33,169 nucleotides of DNA from Marinifilaceae bacterium (GTDB taxonomy: Bacteria; Bacteroidota; Bacteroidia; Bacteroidales; Marinifilaceae): contig JAGBFU010000043.1 in the NCBI GenBank assembly GCA_017936285.1, positions 1 through 33,169 of the forward strand, given 5' to 3'. Of this stretch, positions 30,424 to 33,169 are shown in pieces (within the stretch, counting starts at the first letter, position 1; each line of letters begins with the position of its first letter). Below the pieces are notes generated by a model. That model made no database searches, was not told the DNA's origin, and saw only the letters and a program-made list of their open reading frames with translations. Made by a program: the position numbers and the translations under genes.

Positions 30424-31698
30424 TTATTTGATGATGTCACATCCCATAAATGCGCGGATGCACTCAGGAACTACAATTCCCTCTGGAGTTTGGTTGTTCT
30501 CGAGAAGTGCGGCAACGACACGTGGAAGAGCCAGTGAACTTCCGTTCAATGTGTGACAGGCTACGCTCTTCTTGTCAGCTTTGCTCTTGTAGCGAAGTTT
30601 CAGACGATTTGCCTGGAAGTCCTCGAAGTTTGATACCGAACTAACCTCCAACCAGCGCTCCTGAGCCTTTGAATATACCTCAAAGTCGTAGGTCAGGGCA
30701 GAGGTGAATGACATATCACCACCGCACAAACGTACAATTCTGTATGGCAATCCTAATTTGTCAAGTAGTCCTGCAACGTGTGCAACCATCTCATCAAGAA
30801 GTTTGTATGACTCCTCGGGTTTACCAATCTGTACAATTTCAACTTTGTCGAACTGGTGCAGACGGTTCAAACCGCGAACATCCTTTCCGTATGAACCAGC
30901 CTCGCGACGGAAACATGCCGAGTAGGCTGTGTTTTTGATTGGAAGTTGCTCCTCGTTTACAATTACATCACGGTAGATGTTTGTAACAGGTACCTCGGCG
31001 GTTGGAATCATATAGAAACCATCACGCTCAACTACATACATCTGCTCATCCTTGTCAGGAAGCTGACCAGTTCCGTAACCTGAGTCTGCATTAACAACCA
31101 ATGGTGGCTCTATCTCCTCGTAACCGGCATTCACGTTCTCGTTTACGAAGAAGTTGATAAGTGCGCGTTGAAGTCTTGCTCCCAAGCCACGATATACAGG
31201 GAATCCTGCTCCGGTAATTTTTACTCCCAAATCGAAGTCGATAAGGTTGTACTTTTTAGCCAGATCCCAGTGTGGCAGGTCGCCCTCCTGACGCTGAGGA
31301 ACATTGTCAACAATCTTAACAATCACGTTATCCTCGGCACTCTTTCCCTCAGGAACCAGAGCGCATGGCATATTCGGAATGCGAAGAAGTACCTTTGTCA
31401 ACTCCTCGCCAACCTCGTTGTGTTTTGCATTCAACTCGGCAATCTTCTCCTTAAGCTCGCTTGTCTCTTTGCGGATAGCCTCGACCTCCTCCTGTTTGCC
31501 GGCCTTCATCAATGAACCAATCTGCTTTGAGATTTCGTTCATCTTTGCTTTGTGAGCCTCTGCCTCTTGTTGAAGGGCTTTACGCTGATTGTCAAGTTCG
31601 ATTACCTTCTCAATAGGCTCGGTTGCATCGAAATGCTTAACAGCCAGACGAGCGATAACTTCATCTTTATGCTCTTGAATATATTTAAGATTCAGCAT
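30424..31698 (-). CDS. serS: Seryl-tRNA synthetase
   Basis: From Met at 31698 the protein has 424 residues; the longer frame to 31740 runs through a terminator hairpin. The N-terminal coiled-coil tRNA arm (~27-105, rich in K/E) is followed by the class II core: TAEVPVTNIYRDV, motif 2 SACFRREAGSYGKDVRGLNRLHQFDKVE and motif 3 SLALPRVVAALLENNQ. VSSVSNFEDFQANRL and ACHTLNGS contact serine and ATP. It charges tRNA-Ser and also initiates selenocysteine tRNA. No separate promoter is visible between the hairpin at 31728-31753 and the start, so it may depend on read-through. Confidence 0.97.
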   Translation of the reverse strand: MLNLKYIQEHKDEVIARLAVKHFDATEPIEKVIELDNQRKALQQEAEAHKAKMNEISKQIGSLMKAGKQEEVEAIRKETSELKEKIAELNAKHNEVGEELTKVLLRIPNMPCALVPEGKSAEDNVIVKIVDNVPQRQEGDLPHWDLAKKYNLIDFDLGVKITGAGFPVYRGLGARLQRALINFFVNENVNAGYEEIEPPLVVNADSGYGTGQLPDKDEQMYVVERDGFYMIPTAEVPVTNIYRDVIVNEEQLPIKNTAYSACFRREAGSYGKDVRGLNRLHQFDKVEIVQIGKPEESYKLLDEMVAHVAGLLDKLGLPYRIVRLCGGDMSFTSALTYDFEVYSKAQERWLEVSSVSNFEDFQANRLKLRYKSKADKKSVACHTLNGSSLALPRVVAALLENNQTPEGIVVPECIRAFMGCDIIK

Positions 31699-31727
31699 AA
31701 TAATAGATAGAATATATTTAAAAAATA

Positions 31728-31753
31728 AAGAGGTACCCATACGGGAACCTCTT
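31728..31753 (-). terminator. Rho-independent terminator after rplU-rpmA
   Basis: AAGAGGT-a-CCC (31728-31738) pairs with GGG-a-ACCTCTT (31743-31753) around a four-base loop with one A-A mismatch. Read on the minus strand, it is followed by TATTTTTTAAAT, a proper T-tract. It lies 30 bp upstream of the serS start, so it can also act as a read-through control point. Confidence 0.88.
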
Positions 31754-31789
31754 CACGTTTACTTTACACTTATGTAAATCCCGCGTTAC

Positions 31790-32050
31790 TTACTCAGCTA
31801 CAGCCTCGACAGAAACATAGGATTTGTTCTCTCTCTTCTTGCAGAAATTAACAGTACCGTCAACCAATGCGTAAAGAGTGTGATCCTTACCCATACCAAC
31901 GTTCTTACCTGGGTTGTGAACTGTACCTCTCTGACGTACGATAATCATACCTGCTTTTACCAACTGGCCGCCTGCTACCTTTAATCCAAGACGCTTGCTC
32001 TCAGACTCACGACCGTTCTTAGAACTACCAACACCCTTTTTATGTGCCAT
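31790..32050 (-). CDS. rpmA: Large ribosomal subunit protein L27
   Basis: The 86-residue protein starts directly at [24 protein letters not shown], the mature L27 N-terminus that reaches the peptidyl-transferase centre. There is no Firmicutes-type N-terminal extension to be cleaved. [35 protein letters not shown] is fully conserved-looking. It follows rplU by 38 bp in the usual rplU-rpmA pair. Confidence 0.98.
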   Translation of the reverse strand: MAHKKGVGSSKNGRESESKRLGLKVAGGQLVKAGMIIVRQRGTVHNPGKNVGMGKDHTLYALVDGTVNFCKKRENKSYVSVEAVAE

Positions 32051-32088
32051 CTCGTATTCTGTTTTAAATTGGTTACTACTAAAATTAA

Positions 32089-32400
32089 TTAAGCCTCAAT
32101 AGCCTCGATAAGGATCTGTGTCAAGCTCTGACGGTGTCCATTCTTGCGCTCGAAAGTTTTTCTTCTCTTCTTCTTGAAGATGATAACTTTGTCGGCTTTC
32201 AAGTGCTCGATTACACTTGCCTTAACTTTTGCTCCCTCTACTACAGGAGTACCAACCTTAACGTCGCCCTTGTTCTCTACCAAAAGAACCTTGTCGAACT
32301 CTACATTTGCGCCCTCTTCGGCTGCCAATCTGTGAACATAGACTTTCTTGCCCTGCTCAACCTTAAACTGCTGTCCAGCAATCTCTACAATAGCGTACAT
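32089..32400 (-). CDS. rplU: Large ribosomal subunit protein L21
   Basis: The 103-residue protein matches L21: [25 protein letters not shown] at the N-terminus, then [25 protein letters not shown] and the basic [22 protein letters not shown]. It binds 23S rRNA. It is the first gene of the rplU-rpmA operon, driven by the promoter at 32480-32511 with a leader of about 75 bases. Confidence 0.98.
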   Translation of the reverse strand: MYAIVEIAGQQFKVEQGKKVYVHRLAAEEGANVEFDKVLLVENKGDVKVGTPVVEGAKVKASVIEHLKADKVIIFKKKRRKTFERKNGHRQSLTQILIEAIEA

Positions 32401-32475
32401 TTCTCTATTATATTATTATTTTGTCCACGAGGCGGGAGATTTTCTCCTCTTTTCCGAGCCCCTTAGGAAATTCAA
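32401..32475 (-). promoter_or_regulatory. rplU mRNA leader with a short hairpin
   Basis: Between the promoter and the ATG, the minus-strand leader can form GGAGA-AAA-TCTCC (plus positions 32435-32447) within GC-richer sequence, followed by an AT-rich run before the start codon. Leaders of L21 operons bind the protein autogenously in some bacteria; here this is only a possibility. Confidence 0.35.
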
Positions 32476-32479
32476 CGCG

Positions 32480-32511
32480 CAAAATTACACCTTATTTTTT
32501 TAATTTCCAAA
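32480..32511 (-). promoter_or_regulatory. Promoter of rplU-rpmA
   Basis: On the minus strand -7 TAATTTTG (32480-32487) and -33 TTTG (32508-32511) are exact matches with a 20-bp spacer. Confidence 0.83.
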
Positions 32512-32565
32512 CTTTTTATGGATAATAGTTGGGAGTGAAGAGTGAATAATTAGGAATAAGTTAGG

Positions 32566-32807
32566 AGTTAGGAGTGAGGAGTTAACGAGCGTAGCGAGTA
32601 AAGCCCCCTTATTAGCCGTAATGAACGCAGTGAATAAGGCGAAGGGGGTTTGGGGGTTGGTAGACAACAAATTAAAGCAAATCCACAAGATTGCAAGTAA
32701 AGGAAACGTTGCTTGACAGATTACAATAAATGTAAAGATACGATTTGCGCAGATTTGCTTTAGGGGGTTGGTAGACCACAAATTAAAGCAAATCCTCACT
32801 CCTAACT
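32566..32807. repeat. MITE-like repeat element; gene-free region
   Basis: A perfect 14-bp inverted repeat, AGTTAGGAGTGAGG at 32566-32579 and its complement at 32794-32807, bounds about 240 bp. Inside are two 33-bp direct repeats with one mismatch (32652-32684, 32763-32795), starting GGGGGTTGGTAGAC and ending GCAAATCC. There is also an 11-bp inverted pair of the GATTTGCTTTA type and two GNA-loop hairpins (32585-32599, 32621-32635). A 7-nt unit (ACTAGTA) is repeated three times just to the right (~32804-32826). No transposase is encoded; the 99-residue minus-strand frame here is repeat-derived. The gap between rplU and the kinase (32401-32973) otherwise holds only promoters. Confidence 0.7.
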
Positions 32808-32895
32808 AGTAACTAGTAACTAGTAACTTCTAACTCCTAACTGTTCACTATTTCATGTAATAATCTGGGTATTTTGTACAAAATGGGAGTGAAAA

Positions 32896-32927
32896 TTTGT
32901 ATTGGCGGAGTTGAGTCTTTAAATTTG
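32896..32927 (+). promoter_or_regulatory. Promoter of the terminal kinase gene
   Basis: -33 TTTG (32896-32899) and -7 TAAATTTG (32920-32927) match consensus exactly with a 20-bp spacer, 46 bp before the ATG at 32974. Confidence 0.82.
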
Positions 32928-32973
32928 TAAGCGAGATTTAACTTAGTATTGTATTTTAATAAATATGTAAGCA

Positions 32974-33169
32974 ATGCATCTATCCAATGGGACCCTTCTA
33001 CAGGGAGGAAAGTATAAAATAGTCCGCTATATCAGTAGTGGCGGATTTGGTTGCACCTACGAGGCTGAACATATATTGCTTGATAAGCGCGTAGCAATCA
33101 AGGAGTTTTTTGTTAAGGATTTCTGTAATCGCGACGAGGCCACCAAGCATGTAACAATCGGAACCGAGA
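32974..33169 (+). CDS. Hanks-type serine/threonine protein kinase (5' part only)
   Basis: Only the first 65 codons are in the window and the gene runs off the end. The frame reads MHLSNGTLLQGGKYKIVRYI, then the glycine-rich ATP loop ISSGGFGCTYEAEH (20-33) and the lysine motif RVAIKEFFVKDFCNRDE (39-55), where Lys43 should be the ATP-binding lysine. This N-lobe is very close in pattern to Bacteroidales kinases starting LQGGKY...GGFG-x-TY...VAIKEFF. An earlier ATG (32965) is followed at once by a stop, so 32974 is the start. C-lobe catalytic residues and any sensor domain lie outside. Confidence 0.9.
   Translation, partial: MHLSNGTLLQGGKYKIVRYISSGGFGCTYEAEHILLDKRVAIKEFFVKDFCNRDEATKHVTIGTE

Noticed and set aside
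32500..32799. 99-residue minus-strand open frame with hydrophobic stretches
   Set aside because: It lies over the repeat element and is made of its two direct repeats. It has no recognisable domain and overlaps the rplU promoter.

Overview
The window looks like a chromosomal segment of a Bacteroidales (phylum Bacteroidota) bacterium. Three things support this. Several promoters match the Bacteroidetes-type -33 TTTG / -7 TAnnTTTG architecture. Many genes belong to families typical of the phylum (GSCFA, PUR/DUF3276, DUF4286, GLUG-repeat lipoproteins, two-Cys lipoboxes, a hydrolase-degenerate RelA). The gene order rplU-rpmA-serS next to ruvC and a DUF4286 gene also fits. It is mostly core genome with short accessory patches. 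I saw no tRNA, rRNA, CRISPR array or transposase.

Layout. Positions 1-323 hold three tandem copies of a hairpin-rich repeat, which runs up to a large GLUG-repeat surface lipoprotein (324-3263). A strong bidirectional terminator separates that gene from a minus-strand RelA-type ppGpp synthetase whose hydrolase site is degenerate. A small lipocalin-like lipoprotein and nth (endonuclease III) follow on the plus strand. They converge on a four-gene minus-strand operon: SPOR protein, GSCFA, DUF1893, ECF-transporter S component. From a shared divergent region, a cysteine desulfidase-like gene (UPF0597/CyuA family) and tcdA run on the plus strand. A PUR-type nucleic-acid-binding protein is on the minus strand.

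Positions 12134-15446 hold a compact three-gene glycan module (FrhB-like iron-sulfur protein, polysaccharide pyruvyl transferase, GT2 glycosyltransferase). Next is a tight operon trpS-ruvA-MBL hydrolase-mtnN-HI0933-family flavoprotein. It converges on luxS, which lies directly downstream of the c-di-AMP synthase gene cdaA, so mtnN and luxS (consecutive steps of S-adenosylhomocysteine detoxification) face each other end to end. A divergent promoter pair then drives cdaA-luxS one way and a nitroreductase lipoprotein plus a LolA-like gene the other way. DUF1846, a BASS-family transporter, a small membrane protein, ubiE/menG, ychF, a GDPD-like phosphodiesterase and a cation/proton antiporter complete the plus-strand block.

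A second, diverged copy of the hairpin repeat lies at 29097-29440, between the antiporter and a minus-strand cluster: rplU-rpmA, terminator, serS-DUF4286-ruvC. The window ends with a gene-free, repeat-rich stretch (32401-32973) containing a MITE-like element of about 240 bp, then a near-consensus promoter and the first 65 codons of a Hanks-type serine/threonine kinase.

The most unusual signal is the interspersed repeat family. Its members are strings of very short hairpins, almost all closed by C-GNA-G triloops, and diverged copies keep their stems by compensatory changes. The second point of interest is the GLUG lipoprotein, whose repeat array is interrupted by a helical, hydrophobic-hairpin insert.
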